A stretch of 18,283 nucleotides of DNA from an uncultured Collinsella sp. (GCA_959027945.1 CAUFRO010000040.1:1-18283), one strand, 5' to 3'; positions 6,858 to 15,037 are shown, numbered from the stretch's first letter. Numbers and translations: made by a program. The notes: generated by a model from the sequence alone, not told the origin.

Positions 6858-7493
6858 ATGAATAAAGACCTGTATCTGGTTCGTCATGGGCAGACAATAT
6901 TCAACCTTAAGCGCATCATTCAGGGTTGGAGTGACTCGCCGCTCACGCAGTTGGGTTGCGACCAGGCGGCGCGCGCCGGCATGTTTTTACGTGCGCGCGG
7001 CATTGAGCCCGATCATGCCTACACCTCCACGCTTCATCGCACCGAGCAGACTATCGCCAACTTGTGGCCGGGCTTGGCGTACGAGCGCCTGGACGGCCTG
7101 CGTGAGTGGTTCTTTGGCGACTTTGAGGCCGAGCGCGTGATGCTCATGCCCGAGCGCCCGTGGCGCGACTTCTATCGCCAGTTTGGCGGCGAGGGCCAGA
7201 TGCAGGTGCGCGAGCGCATGGTGGCGACGCTGACCGAGCTTATGCAGCGTCCGGACCATACGTGCGTGCTCGCGGTAAGCCATGGCTCGGCCATCAAAGA
7301 GTTCATGGACCACGTGAAGGGAGCAGCGGCAGACGAGCGCGACCGCGTACCGGGCAACTGCTCGGTGCTGCATTTCGTGTTTGACGACGAGGTCGGTACG
7401 TTTGAGCTGGTCGAAGTCTTTACGCAGGAAGATTATGCGCGGGAGCTGGGGCTTGAACCGCTCGTGGCTACTGCGGGTCCGCAGCGCGGATAA
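6858..7493 (+). CDS. Histidine phosphatase family protein (copy 2)
   Basis: A 211-residue paralogue of the preceding gene. It has LVRHGQT with R9 and H10, the second histidine H142 in AVSHGSA, and E83 in LREWFFG. The two proteins align almost without gaps over their first 150 residues and then differ: this copy has an extra C-terminal segment of about 30 residues. The ATG at 6858 follows a GAAAGGA site; an upstream in-frame GTG at 6834 lies inside the preceding gene and is unlikely. The pair ends at the terminator at 7540. Substrate unknown. Confidence 0.9.
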   Translation: MNKDLYLVRHGQTIFNLKRIIQGWSDSPLTQLGCDQAARAGMFLRARGIEPDHAYTSTLHRTEQTIANLWPGLAYERLDGLREWFFGDFEAERVMLMPERPWRDFYRQFGGEGQMQVRERMVATLTELMQRPDHTCVLAVSHGSAIKEFMDHVKGAAADERDRVPGNCSVLHFVFDDEVGTFELVEVFTQEDYARELGLEPLVATAGPQRG

Positions 7494-7539
7494 CGCGAGC
7501 GCGGCGGCACGGGTCGCCGGCTAACTTCTCGACGCAATA

Positions 7540-7585
7540 GGGGCGGAGATGCATGTACCTGCTGCATCTCCGCCCCCTGTTTGTT
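7540..7585 (+). terminator. Strong intrinsic terminator after the phosphatase pair
   Basis: A perfect 14-base stem, GGGGCGGAGATGCA (7540-7553) with TGCATCTCCGCCCC (7563-7576), has a 9-base loop and is followed by CTGTTTGTTG. It lies 46 bases after the phosphatase stop codon and 45 bases before the end of the convergent DUF1015-like gene, so it could stop transcription from both sides, though the T-rich tail favours rightward. Confidence 0.8.
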
Positions 7586-7621
7586 GAGCTGCCGATTTTT
7601 GTGCTGGGTGGTCTGGTCTTG

Positions 7622-8308
7622 CTAGAACCGCGCGACCTGGTGCGTGAGCAGACCTGTCGGAACCTGCGGCGCAGCGCCGCTGACCTGCGCGGCGGGGAAG
7701 AGCACGGCAACGGTAAAGTTGAACGGCTCCTTGCCGGTGTACGTTCCGGCGGCACGGGCCTCATCGGCCAGCAGCTGCGACGCCCCGGTCAGAGCGGCGG
7801 CGTAGGCGGGGTCATCGGCCAGTGCCGGCTCCGGTGCTTGGTCGAGCATAGCGCGGATTGCCCCGACGGCGTCCTCGCGCTTGACCTCCCACGCGCGGTG
7901 CGTAATGCCCGCGGGGTCGGTGACGGCGTAGAGCGACGCGCCCTCTTTGGCAGCGCCCAAGATGATGTCCATGACGGGCGACGCCTCGTATGAGAGCGAC
8001 ACAGGGCGCGGCTGCACCTTAAGCTCGGCGATTGCGCGCGCGGCGGCGGCCACGTCAGCGCTGGCATCGCCCTTGTCGCCCGCAAGTACACTCGTCGTCG
8101 GGCAGATCGCCACGACACCCGTCACGCGTCCCGGCTCGCCCGAGCATTCGTACACGTAATACGCCGCACCCGGGTCCTTGAGTATCAGGCCATCGGCAAG
8201 GGCTCCGCGCAGAGCATCGTTGCCGCTCAGAATGCTGCCCATTGCAGGCAGCGCCTCGAGCACGCGGTCCTGAGCCGGGCGGATGCAGGGAAACGGAAGT
8301 GCTTTCAT
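7622..8308 (-). CDS. Reduced DUF1015-like protein
   Basis: A 228-residue protein that resembles the N-terminal and middle parts of DUF1015 proteins, which are usually around 400 residues. The start MKALPFPCIRPA matches the family's PF..IRP opening. YYVYECSG followed by TGVVAICP (50-70) matches the family's Y-Y ... TG(I/L)V strand pair. THRAWEV (136-142) and YTGKEPFNFTVAVLFP (190-205) match later blocks. The family's conserved ADGHHR block appears replaced by LADDPAY (163-169), and the protein ends about 20 residues after the FNF..LFP block. DUF1015 genes often neighbour serA and serC, as here. The ATG follows a TAGGA site. It is 39 bases behind the M20 peptidase gene, probably co-transcribed. 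Function unknown. Confidence 0.65.
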   Translation of the reverse strand: MKALPFPCIRPAQDRVLEALPAMGSILSGNDALRGALADGLILKDPGAAYYVYECSGEPGRVTGVVAICPTTSVLAGDKGDASADVAAAARAIAELKVQPRPVSLSYEASPVMDIILGAAKEGASLYAVTDPAGITHRAWEVKREDAVGAIRAMLDQAPEPALADDPAYAAALTGASQLLADEARAAGTYTGKEPFNFTVAVLFPAAQVSGAAPQVPTGLLTHQVARF

Positions 8309-8347
8309 GGGCGGTCCTAACGCGCGAGTCGGTTTGTTCGCGGCTTA

Positions 8348-9568
8348 TTATGCCCCAACTTGGCTATCCGCGCCCCAGAGCACGTTATCGGCGAGCGCGA
8401 TGAGCACGTTCTGGCAGCGAACGATATCGGCGTGGGGCACATATTCGTTGGGCTTGTGCGCGAGCGTGAGCGACCCGGGACCGTAGCTCATGCAATTGCG
8501 GTTACCTGTCTTGCCGGCAATGACGGCGGTGTCGGTGTAGCCGGTAAAGAAGCCGACGGTCGTGTCCGCGTCCGTCACGTCATCGGCGGCACGCTTGAGC
8601 GCTGCTAGAAGGGGAGAGTTCGGGTCGCGCTCGATGGCGGGGCGGTCGCCCGTCACGGTGTAGCTGCCATGGCAACCGGGAACGGCGGCTTCGGCGACGG
8701 CGATGGCCTGCTCTACCATGCGCGTCGCGGCGGCCGTATCGGTCGGCGGGGTCAGGCGCATGTCGACCCAGACCTTGGCATGGTCTGGCACCACATAGGG
8801 ACGATAGCCGCCCTCGATCTGCCCAAACGTAATGGTCGAGGGCCCCAACTCACTGTGCGCGGGCAGCGCCGCAAACGCGCGGCGAAGCGAACACACGGCC
8901 TCGGCCATGGCGCCGACGGCATCCGCGCCCTTCCAGGGCTGGCTCGCATGCGCCGTCACGCCAGCCATTTCAATCTCGAACCACGTGCGCCCCTTGTGCG
9001 CCACCTGGATCTGTCCGTCGGTGGGTTCGGTGTCCAGCACCCATTCACGCGAGCCGACCCAGCCGGCATCGATCGCGGCCTCTGAGCCGCGCATAAAGTC
9101 CTCCTCGTCGACCGAGCAAATGAGTGAGAAGCCACGGCGGGGCAGCTCGTCTTCTGCCGCCACGCGCTCGAGCGTATGGACCAGTGCGGCAATGGCGCAG
9201 GCCAGGCCACCCTTCATATCGCAGGCACCGCGGCCATAGAGTTTATCGTTGCGCACGATCGCTCCGAGCGGCGGAATGTCCGCGTCCCAGCCATCGCCCA
9301 GCGTAACGGTATCCATATGGCAGATATAGACGAGCCGTGGCTCGTCGCTCAGTCCCGGCACGGTGACCATAAGGTTGCGGCGCCCGGGCAGCACCTCGAG
9401 TTCCTCAACCTGCACGGCATGGAGCACCGGATGGCTCAGCTGCGCCAACCGTTCCTCAACCAACGCTTTGATATAGCGCTCAATTTCGTCCTCATACGCA
9501 CCCGGGTCTGAGCTGTCGATCCGCACGAGTCCTTGCGTAAGCCGCCAAGCAAAATCTGTATCAACCAT
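8348..9568 (-). CDS. M20 family metallopeptidase (ArgE/DapE-like)
   Basis: A 406-residue di-zinc amidohydrolase or peptidase of the ArgE/DapE/CPG2 family. Expected metal and catalytic residues are present: H84 with D86 in YICHMDTV, D117 in GRGACDMKGG, the acid pair E155-E156 in VDEED, D179 in VLDTEPTD, and H371 in LAHKPNEY. The dimerisation-domain histidine is H207 in TAHASQPW. The ATG at 9568 is chosen because GAGGTG lies 4-9 bases upstream; the open frame continues 49 codons further but through the serA terminator. Substrate (acetylornithine, succinyl-diaminopimelate or a peptide) cannot be assigned. It leads a two-gene unit with the DUF1015-like gene. Confidence 0.88.
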   Translation of the reverse strand: MVDTDFAWRLTQGLVRIDSSDPGAYEDEIERYIKALVEERLAQLSHPVLHAVQVEELEVLPGRRNLMVTVPGLSDEPRLVYICHMDTVTLGDGWDADIPPLGAIVRNDKLYGRGACDMKGGLACAIAALVHTLERVAAEDELPRRGFSLICSVDEEDFMRGSEAAIDAGWVGSREWVLDTEPTDGQIQVAHKGRTWFEIEMAGVTAHASQPWKGADAVGAMAEAVCSLRRAFAALPAHSELGPSTITFGQIEGGYRPYVVPDHAKVWVDMRLTPPTDTAAATRMVEQAIAVAEAAVPGCHGSYTVTGDRPAIERDPNSPLLAALKRAADDVTDADTTVGFFTGYTDTAVIAGKTGNRNCMSYGPGSLTLAHKPNEYVPHADIVRCQNVLIALADNVLWGADSQVGA

Positions 9569-9646
9569 AGGCACCTCACAGATAGTTAGGTCAACATACA
9601 GATTGTATGCCAAGAAGCGGCTCGGTGCATTTAATGGAGTGCTCAC

Positions 9647-9684
9647 AAAAACGGGGGCGCCTCTCGTGCGAAAGGCGCCCCCGT
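9647..9684 (-). terminator. Intrinsic terminator of the serC-serA unit
   Basis: A perfect 12-base stem (ACGGGGGCGCCT at 9651-9662, AGGCGCCCCCGT at 9673-9684) with a 10-base loop. Read leftward it is followed by TTTTT (9651-9647) and lies about 64 bases after the serA stop codon. Confidence 0.85.
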
Positions 9685-9747
9685 GGGCATTCAATGTCAG
9701 CGACGGGCGGGCCACATGGGGAACTGCCCGTCTCAGATCAGCCGGCG

Positions 9748-10911
9748 CTATTTGATCACGCGCACGCGATACATCGACGGAATCTGCTTGAGCGCCTCGA
9801 TGGTGCTGCTGTCCAGGTGTTCGTCGGTGTCGAACATGGTGTAGGCGTTCTCGCCGGCGGACTCGTTGGTCATACGTTGCACGTTGGCGTTGTCCTTGGC
9901 GAGAATGGCCGTGATCTGGCCGATCATGTTGGGCACGTTGGCGTGCAGGCAGGCGATGCGGCTTGCGGCGCGCGCCTTTCCCATGCTGCAGGCGGGGTAG
10001 TTGACGCTATGTGCGATGTTGCCGTTCTCCAGGTAATCCTTGAGCTCGCTGATGGCCATATCGGCGCAGTTGGCCTCGGCCTCGCCAGTGCCGGCGCCCG
10101 AGTGCGTGGTGATAAACGTGTTGGGCATCTTGACGGTCTTGGGCGTGGCAAAGTCACAGCTAAACCAGCTCAGCTTGCCCTCGCGCAGGGCAGCGTCGAC
10201 GGCGTCCTCGTCAATGATGGTTTCGCGTGCGTAGTTGATGAGCACGGCGTCGGGTGCCAGCAGGTTAATCTGCTCGGTGCTGATCATGCCGATGGTGTCG
10301 GCCTTGCTGGGCACGTGTACGGTGAGGTAGTCGCAGCCGCGGCAGAGATCCTCGAGCGTGCCCACACGCTGCACCTCGCGGCTCAGCACCCACGCGTGCT
10401 CGACGGAAATGAACGGGTCGTAGCCGTAAACGTCCATGCCCAGGTCGACGCAGGCGTTGGCGACCTTGGAGCCCACGTTGCCCAGGCCGATGACGCCGAT
10501 GCGCTTGCCCTTGAGCTCGCGGCCCACAAAGGCCTTCTTGGCCTTCTCGGCATCGACCTGAATCTCGGGATCGTCGGCGTTGTCGCGCACCCAGTTCATC
10601 GACTGCACCACGCCACGGCTCGAGAGCACCAGCATGCCCAGGACGAGCTCCTTGACGGCGTTGCTGTTGGCGCCGGGGGAATTAAAGACAACGACGCCCT
10701 TCTTGGCGTACTCCTCGACGGGGATATTGTTGACGCCGGCGCCGCAGCGGGCGATGGCACGGATGCCCTCGGGCAGCTCGTAGCCGTGCAGGTCGGTCGA
10801 GCGCATCAGGATGGCGTCGGCCTCCTCGGCGGTGCCCACGAACTCGTAGCCCTCGCCAAACTCGACCTTGCCGTCCTTGGTAATGTCGTCGATGGTCTTA
10901 ATCTTACGCAT
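9748..10911 (-). CDS. serA: D-3-phosphoglycerate dehydrogenase, short ACT-domain type
   Basis: A 387-residue NAD-dependent enzyme that oxidises 3-phosphoglycerate to 3-phosphohydroxypyruvate, the first step of phosphorylated serine synthesis. The Rossmann motif is GVIGLGNVGSKVA (139-151). Catalytic R229 lies in NYARETI and H270 in ITTHSGAGT. The usual catalytic glutamate before the histidine is not evident: the segment reads CDFATPKTVKMP. The same gap occurs in clostridial short-form SerA as I recall it, so it is probably a subfamily trait. Residues about 318-387 form an ACT domain, which suggests allosteric control by serine. An AAGGAG site precedes the ATG by 8 bases. It lies 70 bases behind serC, in one unit. 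Confidence 0.93.
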   Translation of the reverse strand: MRKIKTIDDITKDGKVEFGEGYEFVGTAEEADAILMRSTDLHGYELPEGIRAIARCGAGVNNIPVEEYAKKGVVVFNSPGANSNAVKELVLGMLVLSSRGVVQSMNWVRDNADDPEIQVDAEKAKKAFVGRELKGKRIGVIGLGNVGSKVANACVDLGMDVYGYDPFISVEHAWVLSREVQRVGTLEDLCRGCDYLTVHVPSKADTIGMISTEQINLLAPDAVLINYARETIIDEDAVDAALREGKLSWFSCDFATPKTVKMPNTFITTHSGAGTGEAEANCADMAISELKDYLENGNIAHSVNYPACSMGKARAASRIACLHANVPNMIGQITAILAKDNANVQRMTNESAGENAYTMFDTDEHLDSSTIEALKQIPSMYRVRVIK

Positions 10912-10981
10912 GGAAAAACTCCTTAGCAGGTTTGTCTAAAACAGGTGGTTTGAAGTGGCTGGTCGGCCCGCGGGTTGCGGG

Positions 10982-12106
10982 CTAGTTAGATCGCGGACTC
11001 AAACTATGCTGCGCTTCGAAGTCCTTCATGTACGAGGCCAGTGCCTGCACGTCTTCCATGGTTACGGCGTTATAGACGCTGGCGCGCATGCCGCCCACCA
11101 GGCGATGGCCCTTGACGTTTTGAATCTGGTGCTCGGCCGCGCCTGCAACAAAGGCCGCATCGAGCTCGGCGTCGCCGGTGCGGAAGGTAACGTTGGCGAT
11201 GGAGCGGCTGTCGGCCTGTGTGGTGCCATGGAACAGCTCGCTGTGCTCGAGCAGGTCGTAGAGCAGGTTGGCCTTGGCCCAGTTGCGCTCGGCCATGGCG
11301 GCAAGTCCGCCGGTCTGCTCGACCCAACGGAACACCTTGCCGCACACGTAGATGCCAAAGGTGTTGGGCGTGTTGAGCATGGAGCCCTTGGCGGCCTGGG
11401 TCTTAAGGTTCAGGTACTGCGGTGTCTGCGCAAAGGCGGGGCCATCGGCGATAAGGTCGTCGCGCACGATGACCACGGTCACGCCCGCGGCGCCGGCGTT
11501 TTTCTGCGCGCCGGCGTAGATGAGCCCGTAGCGCTCAACGTCGAGCGGTTGCGACAGAAAGCAGCTCGAGACATCGGCGACCAGTGGTACGTCGCCGCAG
11601 TTGGGCAGCTCGTGGTACATGGTGCCAAAGATGGTGTTGTTCTGGCAGATGTAGACGTAGTCGAGCCCGTCGCCCGCGGCTTCGGCGGCAATGCGCGCAT
11701 TGATATTGGCCATGGTGGGAATGCGATCGAAGTTGGTGTCCTCGGAGCTCGCGAGCAGCACGGCCTCGCCGTACTTGGCGGCCTCCTTGTATGCCTTGTT
11801 GGCAAAGTTGCCGGTCACGACGTAGCCGGCGCGGCCGCGGCGCATGAGGTTCATCGGGATGCCCGCGAACTGCAGCGTGGCACCGCCCTGCAAAAACAGG
11901 ACGCGGTAGTTATCGGGGATGCTCAGCAGGCGGCGCAGGGTTGCCTCGGCGTCGTCGATGATCTGCTGGTACATGTTGGATCGATGGCTCATCTCGAGTA
12001 CGGACATGCCGCAACCGCGGTAGTCCATCATCTCGTCGGCGATCTCGGCGAGCACGCTTGTAGGCAGTGCGGCCGGGCCAGCTGAGAAGTTGTGCACACG
12101 TGCCAT
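10982..12106 (-). CDS. serC: Phosphoserine aminotransferase
   Basis: A 374-residue PLP-dependent class V aminotransferase that converts 3-phosphohydroxypyruvate and glutamate to phosphoserine and 2-oxoglutarate. The N-terminus NFSAGPAALP (6-15) and SVLEMSHRS (35-43) are SerC hallmarks. QGGAT (73-77) binds the cofactor phosphate. ADVSS (177-181) contains the aspartate that contacts the pyridine nitrogen. The Schiff-base lysine is K202 in YAGAQKNAG. The C-terminal GHRLVGGMRASVYNA is the substrate-binding block. A GGGAG site lies about 9 bases before the ATG. First gene of the serC-serA unit. SerC can also serve pyridoxal phosphate synthesis in some bacteria, but the pairing with serA points to serine. 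Confidence 0.95.
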   Translation of the reverse strand: MARVHNFSAGPAALPTSVLAEIADEMMDYRGCGMSVLEMSHRSNMYQQIIDDAEATLRRLLSIPDNYRVLFLQGGATLQFAGIPMNLMRRGRAGYVVTGNFANKAYKEAAKYGEAVLLASSEDTNFDRIPTMANINARIAAEAAGDGLDYVYICQNNTIFGTMYHELPNCGDVPLVADVSSCFLSQPLDVERYGLIYAGAQKNAGAAGVTVVIVRDDLIADGPAFAQTPQYLNLKTQAAKGSMLNTPNTFGIYVCGKVFRWVEQTGGLAAMAERNWAKANLLYDLLEHSELFHGTTQADSRSIANVTFRTGDAELDAAFVAGAAEHQIQNVKGHRLVGGMRASVYNAVTMEDVQALASYMKDFEAQHSLSPRSN

Positions 12107-12247
12107 CTTCTAGTCTCCCTCGTAGTCGTTTGAACGTTCGGGATACTTTAGCACAGTGGAGCGCCAGGCGCGACCGCATCACGGTAAAACTCGACTGCGC
12201 CGCTATGATTTACAGGATGGTTACATGGGGGAGGACGGTCGCTAGGT

Positions 12248-13990
12248 CTATATTACCGGGATATACCGTGACAAATACTCCTTGAGCGCCGGGTCGCATA
12301 CATAAAGAAACGTTCCCAGCATGCCACGCGTCATGAGGACATAGTAGGCGTTGACGATGATCTTTCGCAGATCATCGTCGCCTGCTTTTTTCTTTGCGAC
12401 TGCATCTTTGAAGTTCGCTTTGTTAACGCAGACGGCTCCTTTATCGCCGTCGTAGTAAATGTCTGGTCCCAGAATTACGAAGCCGTAGTTGAGGTCGTAG
12501 CCCTGTACTGTGTGGATGCATCCGACCTCGTTGACGGCGTTGGCAGAATTAACCCAATCCTTTTGGGTTGAGTTCCAGCGTTTGGGGATACCCTCGATGA
12601 CGATGTCGAAAGCGTCTTTGTGTTTCTTCGTTTCCCACTTCCACGCAAAGCCTGCCGTCATGCGGGATAGACCAACTTCTTCTTCCTTGGCTTGCTGCAG
12701 GGAACAGAAATCCTCAAATCGGTCGACGATTCCAAACTGGTATCTGGGGATATCGCTGTCCGGATCCCCGGCTCGCGAATCGTAAGGCTCCGATGAAAAG
12801 AGTTCGTTGAACTTCATGCCGGTATGCATGTACGCCTTGTTGTCGAGTAAGTCATAGACAAAATCGAGGTATTCGTCACCACCGCGTACACGCATTTGTG
12901 TGCTTAGGCTGAACTCTTCAGTTTCAATGCCCGCTTCTTCGAGCTGATTGAGTCGCTGCTCAAGGCCGTCTCGATTGAGTCCGGACGCGCGAACCTGCTG
13001 TTTGGGGTCATAGAACAGATATGCCTTGTCACAGCATTTGAAAATCCAATCCACCTGGCTGCTCGTGCGCGGCAAGTCGAGTCGTTCACATGTGTTGTAA
13101 AAAGCTCCGATGCCGGCGCCGGCGGTCAAGTAATTTCCCAGTCGGTGTGCCTCGTCGACAAGCAAGATGTCATACCGATCGTTTTTGGTGACATCGCTGG
13201 GGCTCAGGATGTCGCCGGGCTTTAATCCGGGAAGATAGTGGGTGAGCTTTTTGAGCGTCTTGTTCAGAGATTCCATAGGCGTTACGAAGCCAACTCGCAG
13301 GTCGGCGAGGTTGGGCTCGTTTTTGATTTTGAACATAAGGCTGATGGCCAGAATCGTTTTGCCTGTTCCCGGCGCGCCGTTAACGACGGTTACTCGCTTT
13401 CTTTTAGGGCCGCCATGTTTAATGTATTCATGCTCCTTCTCTAGACGCTTGTAAATCGTCTCGATCGTTTCGTATTGATCGGGCGTAAGCGTCTTGAAGG
13501 GCGAGAACTTAAAGAGGTCCGAGTTCTCGAGCTCCTCGATGGGATGGATTGCGTAGTTTTCTTTTCGGAGCTTCGTCCAGAGGTCTCGGAACTTCTGTCG
13601 ATACTGAGGCCGCTCAAAATAATCGAACTGGGCGTAACCATTGTTGGCGTTGGTTACCTGGTATTTTTCGTCAGCGCAGAACAGCTCAATGAGCCTGTTT
13701 TCAAATTCAAATGTCGCGGACTGATTGAAAGTGGGATTGTCGATCAAAAGGGTCCGGTCGAAATCCTTCTCAACGTTGGCGGCGTGCTGCTTCATGCGGC
13801 GCCGATAATTGGTCGTTTGCCCGATGTACGCCGTTTTGTTTTTGCTGTTAGTCAGGATGTAGAGAACGGGCCAGCTTTCGTCATGGTGCGACCCGGGCTT
13901 TGGCGTGCCAAAATCCTGCAACGATTCACTTGTCTTAAAGGGCTGGGGTAGGGGAAGCGTATATTGCCGAAGGGCGAACTCGTTACTCAT
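12248..13990 (-). CDS. GIY-YIG nuclease fused to DUF2075 (SF1-like ATPase)
   Basis: A 580-residue two-part protein. Residues about 40-125 form a GIY-YIG nuclease: LYI (43-45) and YIG (55-57) are the paired motifs, R63-R65 include the catalytic arginine and E97 is the likely metal-binding glutamate. The rest is a DUF2075 P-loop ATPase with helicase-like motifs: Walker A GAPGTGKT (205-212), Walker B LLVDEAH (276-282), YDPKQQV (327-333), STQMR (363-367), HTVQGYDLNYG (493-503) and YYVLMTRG (549-556). All look intact. The ATG at 13990 overlaps the end of the MazG-like gene by 8 bases (ATGAGTAA) and has no strong ribosome site, so translation is probably coupled. An ATP-driven nuclease acting on foreign or damaged nucleic acid is inferred, not shown. 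Confidence 0.85.
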   Translation of the reverse strand: MSNEFALRQYTLPLPQPFKTSESLQDFGTPKPGSHHDESWPVLYILTNSKNKTAYIGQTTNYRRRMKQHAANVEKDFDRTLLIDNPTFNQSATFEFENRLIELFCADEKYQVTNANNGYAQFDYFERPQYRQKFRDLWTKLRKENYAIHPIEELENSDLFKFSPFKTLTPDQYETIETIYKRLEKEHEYIKHGGPKRKRVTVVNGAPGTGKTILAISLMFKIKNEPNLADLRVGFVTPMESLNKTLKKLTHYLPGLKPGDILSPSDVTKNDRYDILLVDEAHRLGNYLTAGAGIGAFYNTCERLDLPRTSSQVDWIFKCCDKAYLFYDPKQQVRASGLNRDGLEQRLNQLEEAGIETEEFSLSTQMRVRGGDEYLDFVYDLLDNKAYMHTGMKFNELFSSEPYDSRAGDPDSDIPRYQFGIVDRFEDFCSLQQAKEEEVGLSRMTAGFAWKWETKKHKDAFDIVIEGIPKRWNSTQKDWVNSANAVNEVGCIHTVQGYDLNYGFVILGPDIYYDGDKGAVCVNKANFKDAVAKKKAGDDDLRKIIVNAYYVLMTRGMLGTFLYVCDPALKEYLSRYIPVI

Positions 13991-14339
13991 GGTGGCCCGC
14001 TTTTCTGTATTCGCTGGAGCTAGTGTCGGCGGGGTAGCGCTTGCCATTGCGCTCGAGCTTGGACGAGAGCGCCTCTGGGAGGTCGATTCCGTTTAGATCG
14101 GCAAAACGCAGGAGGAAAAGCAGCGTGTCGGCGACTTCATCTTCGATAGCTTGGCGTTGCTCGGCGTCTTCGAACATCTCCGCAATGCGCTTATCGTTCA
14201 TAAAGCGAAAGAGCTGAAGGAGTTCTGAGGACTCGGTTGCCATGCCGATGACGAGCTCTTTCGGCGTGTGATACTTGCGCCAGTCGCGTGCGTCGCAAAA
14301 ATCTCTGACTTGCGCCGTCATGGCATCGAGCTTGTCCAT
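13983..14339 (-). CDS. MazG-like nucleotide pyrophosphohydrolase
   Basis: A 118-residue all-alpha NTP pyrophosphohydrolase of the MazG-like/dCTPase type, which cleaves (d)NTPs to monophosphates. The metal-binding acids are visible as E36 with E39 (ATESSELLQLF) and E68 with D71 (EDEVADTL). The C-terminal KLERNGKRYP (94-103) matches the family's K..N..KYP ending. The ATG at 14339 is preferred: an AAGGGGG site lies 9 bases upstream, too close to the alternative TTG at 14348. Its stop overlaps the start of the GIY-YIG/DUF2075 gene by 8 bases, so the two proteins are made together and probably act together. Confidence 0.88.
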   Translation of the reverse strand: MDKLDAMTAQVRDFCDARDWRKYHTPKELVIGMATESSELLQLFRFMNDKRIAEMFEDAEQRQAIEDEVADTLLFLLRFADLNGIDLPEALSSKLERNGKRYPADTSSSEYRKAGHHE

Positions 14340-14454
14340 TGTCCACAACCCCCTTGATGGTCAATGACTTATTATGGCGTTGTCTGAGATTTATTGCATC
14401 TCATTTGTGGTACTCGGGTTATGTGGTTTCGGTTGCCCGGCAGGAGGTTTCACC

Positions 14455-14646
14455 ATGAAGATCAATGTGGATGCTGATCAGCTGCGCGAGGGCTTGCTCG
14501 ACCGCGCGGGGAGCGCGGCCGGCGTGGGCTTTCCCGCCGCTATGTTCGACGTGATGGATATCGAGGACTAGTCGCCCCAAGAGTTTCTAGCCCGAGCCGA
14601 ACGCGAAGGCCTCGACCTCCGCGACTATGCCGTCGACGATGACTAG
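14455..14646 (+). pseudogene. Small Coriobacteriia-type protein interrupted by an amber codon
   Basis: A strong AGGAGG site precedes the ATG at 14455 by 7 bases. The frame reads 38 residues (starting MKINVDADQLREGLLDRA, ending FDVMDIED) to TAG at 14569-14571. The same frame then continues with 24 protein-like codons (SPQEFLARAEREGLDLRDY then AVDDD) to TAG at 14644-14646. Together they make a 63-codon acidic protein rich in Leu, Glu and Asp, of a kind I recall as small conserved hypotheticals in Coriobacteriia. The simplest reading is a gene broken by one nonsense substitution. A functional 38-residue peptide or stop readthrough are alternatives. Function unknown. Confidence 0.6.
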
Positions 14647-14759
14647 GGTAGCTAATTTGAGACGGGGCGTCTGCACCCGCAGCTGCGCGAAAATGCACGA
14701 TAAGCCGTCGCAATGGAGTCTACTGACCTCGCGACTGTTCTATTTTGACTGAACGCTGG

Positions 14760-14882
14760 CTAAGTGAGTAGGCTTTATTGGAAATCCTGAGCACACGACT
14801 AATTTGCTTCAACAAACCCGCAGGTCACAGACTTGTGTTTTGGAGACGTGGTCGGCGATTCGGCAAAAGTCTACTCACTTAG
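14760..14882. repeat. MITE-like element with CTAAGTGAGTAG ends
   Basis: The left end CTAAGTGAGTAGGCTTT (14760-14776) and the right end AAAAGTCTACTCACTTAG (14865-14882) form terminal inverted repeats with 16 of 17 positions paired; weaker pairing continues inward. The 123-base element contains no gene. Its left 60 bases recur at 18170 onward, so it belongs to a dispersed family. Confidence 0.65.
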
Positions 14883-15010
14883 TTTTGAGAGACACTAATT
14901 GTCCGCAACGAGACCCCAGCCGGGGCGATTGATGCTCAAGAGTGGCCAATTCGGGACGGCTACCCCGCCCCTCTTAGGGACAAGGCAGGGGTTGCGGTGA
15001 CTTTGCGTAC

Positions 15011-15037
15011 AAAAAATGCCGGAGGGAAGCCCCCGGC
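15011..15037 (-). terminator. Leftward intrinsic terminator
   Basis: Read leftward, GCCGGGGG-CTTC-CCTCCGGC is followed by ATTTTTT. One pair is G-U on this strand but A-C on the other, so the hairpin is complete only in leftward RNA. It could end transcripts reading through from the antiporter gene. Confidence 0.65.

Noticed and set aside
9569..9715. 49-codon N-terminal extension of the M20 peptidase
   Set aside because: It would run through the serA terminator and lacks family similarity; a good ribosome site supports the ATG at 9568.
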